NCBI GenBank assembly: GCA_002167465.1
Contig: NHBL01000017.1
Coordinates: forward strand, 42,687-49,698
Reading direction: 5' to 3'
Source: a bacterium TMED6
GTDB lineage: Bacteria; Fidelibacterota; Marinisomatia; SCGC-AAA003-L08; D37C17
DNA: 7,012 nucleotides
The position numbers were made by a program, and so were the translations under genes. This document shows, piece after piece, positions 5,756 to 7,012 of the stretch. The notes under the pieces were generated by a model that worked only from the letters and a program-made list of their open reading frames with translations, had not been told where the DNA came from and made no database searches. Position 1 is the first letter of the stretch, and the number at the start of each line of letters is the position of its first letter.

Positions 5756-6812
5756 TGTATTTAAAATATCCTTTAAAAAATTTAAACATTTTATAAAACT
5801 CTTTTACTTTAAAAATTATACCTTTATCAGTAGATATTTCCTTGTGCTCATACATATAAGATACAAACAAAGAAGATGCCTCTATGGACCTATGCAACTC
5901 TATAGATTCAGTAAATGGAACCATAGAATCATTAGATCCATGCATAATAAATACTTTGTTTTTAATTTTGTTTGCCCAATACTTTGGTGACATTGATTTT
6001 ATAAATTCTTTTTCTTTATTTATTGCACGAGATATTTCATTTTCAATTTCATCATTAATCTTTGAATCAAAAATATTTTGAATAAAATTTGCTGGTATAT
6101 CTGGAAGCTTAGAAATGCTTTCTTGTACTTCATCTAATCTATCCTGAATTCTTAAATTTACGATTTGTTGTATTTCTGATTTATAACTTTCAATTTCTTT
6201 AAAATGTAATTTATCTAGAAAATTATGTAAAAGAACAGTTAAGCCCCAACTATGAGGGTTAATTTTATATGAAGAGCCTTTTAGATATATCTCTCCATTA
6301 CATAAAAATTTAAGAGTAGACTGTATATCACAATAAGTTCCAAAGGTCATTATTGATTTAGGTGGAGAACTAGATATCTTTGAATCCAATGAAGCTTTTA
6401 AAAGTAAACCTCCACCAAAACTTAAAGCCATTGTAGATACATTTGCTTTTATAACATCTTGTCTATTAATAATTTCAAAATAGGCATGCGCAAACCATTC
6501 ATGACATTCATGATTTAACTTAAGGTCTTTTAATGGAGGAATTCTAGGCACTATAACTACATATCCAAGTTTACATATTATAGAAGCTAAAAAAAGTAAT
6601 CCCGTGTGTTTTTCTGCATCAGGAGATGCTCCTGGAAAAATTATAATAAAATTTTTATCTTTTTTATTAAATCTAGATAAAATTCTTAGTTGAGTTTTAC
6701 AGTTATCTAACCCATTATAAAACTCATCTTTAATTTCAACTCTTGGATATTTATCAGGAGAGTATCGTGCTAGAAAATAAATAAATTTTAAAGATTTTAT
6801 AACATTATTCAC
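5745..6812 (-). CDS. Alpha/beta-hydrolase-fold protein of unknown substrate
   Basis: The 355-residue protein has the elements of an alpha/beta hydrolase. IIIFPGASPD at 56-65 is the oxyanion-hole strand. ALSFGGG at 129-135 is the nucleophile elbow, with Ser131. HGSNDSMVP at 291-299 carries acid Asp295, and YEHKE at 321-325 the likely catalytic His323. The stretch at about 165-275 between Ser and Asp is long and helical-looking, with many charged residues, and probably forms a cap over the active site. No signal peptide is seen, so it is probably cytoplasmic. The start is a GTG (CAC at 6810-6812). It lies in the same frame as the upstream gene, four codons after that gene's TAG, with no SD, and the next in-frame Met is residue 128. 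It overlaps the metallo-hydrolase gene by 11 bases. Esterase, lipase-like or peptidase activity is possible, and I cannot choose. Confidence 0.8.
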   Translation of the reverse strand: MNNVIKSLKFIYFLARYSPDKYPRVEIKDEFYNGLDNCKTQLRILSRFNKKDKNFIIIFPGASPDAEKHTGLLFLASIICKLGYVVIVPRIPPLKDLKLNHECHEWFAHAYFEIINRQDVIKANVSTMALSFGGGLLLKASLDSKISSSPPKSIMTFGTYCDIQSTLKFLCNGEIYLKGSSYKINPHSWGLTVLLHNFLDKLHFKEIESYKSEIQQIVNLRIQDRLDEVQESISKLPDIPANFIQNIFDSKINDEIENEISRAINKEKEFIKSMSPKYWANKIKNKVFIMHGSNDSMVPFTESIELHRSIEASSLFVSYMYEHKEISTDKGIIFKVKEFYKMFKFFKGYFKYNES

Positions 6813-6824
6813 TTTAAAAATAAA

Positions 6825-7012
6825 CTATTTCAAAGCATCAGGTCTAATGCCAAATATATTACTATTAGGATAGTTTTGTGTTGATAACCAAAAAATGGAT
6901 TTACTACCTATAGCATCTGGTAATACATCAAATGTTTTCCAAAGCTCATAAAATTCAGGATCATTTTGATAAGCTAAAGCATAAGTTGCGGCAGCCGTAG
7001 AGTCTGCAACAC
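6825..7012 (-). CDS. C-terminal end of a probable SPFH/band-7 (HflC-like) protein, 5' part outside window
   Basis: On the - strand the frame is open from the window edge to the TAG at 6825-6827, giving 62 full codons. The visible start, with ADSTAAATYALAYQ followed by NDPEFYELWKTF, resembles the end of HflK/HflC-type SPFH proteins. There an alanine-rich helix of the form EA-A-IYAEAY leads into DPEFYAFWRSL. The last part, FWLSTQNYPNSNIFGIRPDALK in two stretches, corresponds to the family's short terminal strand but differs in detail. SPFH proteins form membrane-anchored oligomeric cages that modulate the FtsH protease or organise membrane domains. Only about 60 residues are seen, so the call is tentative. 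Twelve bases separate its stop from the alpha/beta hydrolase start, in the same frame, so the two are probably co-transcribed. Confidence 0.5.
   Translation of the reverse strand, partial: VADSTAAATYALAYQNDPEFYELWKTFDVLPDAIGSKSIFWLSTQNYPNSNIFGIRPDALK

Noticed and set aside
5736..5990. 84-codon open frame on the + strand opposite the metallo-hydrolase/alpha-beta hydrolase junction
   Set aside because: It lies antisense to two well-supported genes, has no family resemblance and has the composition expected of a reverse-strand shadow in AT-rich DNA.
5884..6081. 65-codon open frame on the + strand inside the alpha/beta hydrolase region
   Set aside because: It is antisense to a supported gene, with no SD and no recognisable product.

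Overview
This is an AT-rich window (by eye well under 30% GC) with tightly packed bacterial genes. An Omp85-type outer-membrane protein with a signal peptide shows that the host is Gram-negative. The very low GC, short or overlapping gene junctions and mostly absent Shine-Dalgarno (SD) sequences suggest a streamlined bacterium, perhaps a marine one. A member of the FCB group such as Marinimicrobia is my best guess, but it is an inference from style and gene content. No phage, transposon, CRISPR or RNA gene is visible, and no gene-free stretch exceeds about 95 bases.

Left part, + strand (1-3470): an apparent operon. It begins with the C-terminal two thirds of miaA (tRNA dimethylallyltransferase), cut by the window edge. 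After 38 bases comes a 618-residue protein joining a FakA-type fatty acid kinase (DhaL domain plus zinc-type middle domain) to a FakB/DegV-type fatty-acid-binding domain. Its stop codon overlaps by one base the start of plsY, the acyl-phosphate:glycerol-3-phosphate acyltransferase. A small VOC (glyoxalase-fold) protein overlaps the end of plsY by 8 bases. The kinase fusion and PlsY form a plausible two-step route: fatty acid to acyl-phosphate to 1-acyl-glycerol-3-phosphate.

Right part, - strand (7012 down to 3467): the end of a probable SPFH/HflC-like protein, then an uncharacterised alpha/beta hydrolase, then a glyoxalase-II-like metallo-beta-lactamase-fold hydrolase. These three are nearly contiguous. 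Next comes a 75-residue basic protein built of two 26-residue repeats, with its own candidate promoter, the only canonical SD in the window and a strong intrinsic terminator. The terminator's T-run directly abuts the start codon of a one-POTRA Omp85-family protein. That gene converges on the VOC gene, and their stop codons overlap.

The items most worth a second look are the natural FakA-FakB fusion coupled to plsY, the apparently highly expressed two-repeat small protein, and the terminator placed immediately upstream of the outer-membrane protein gene.
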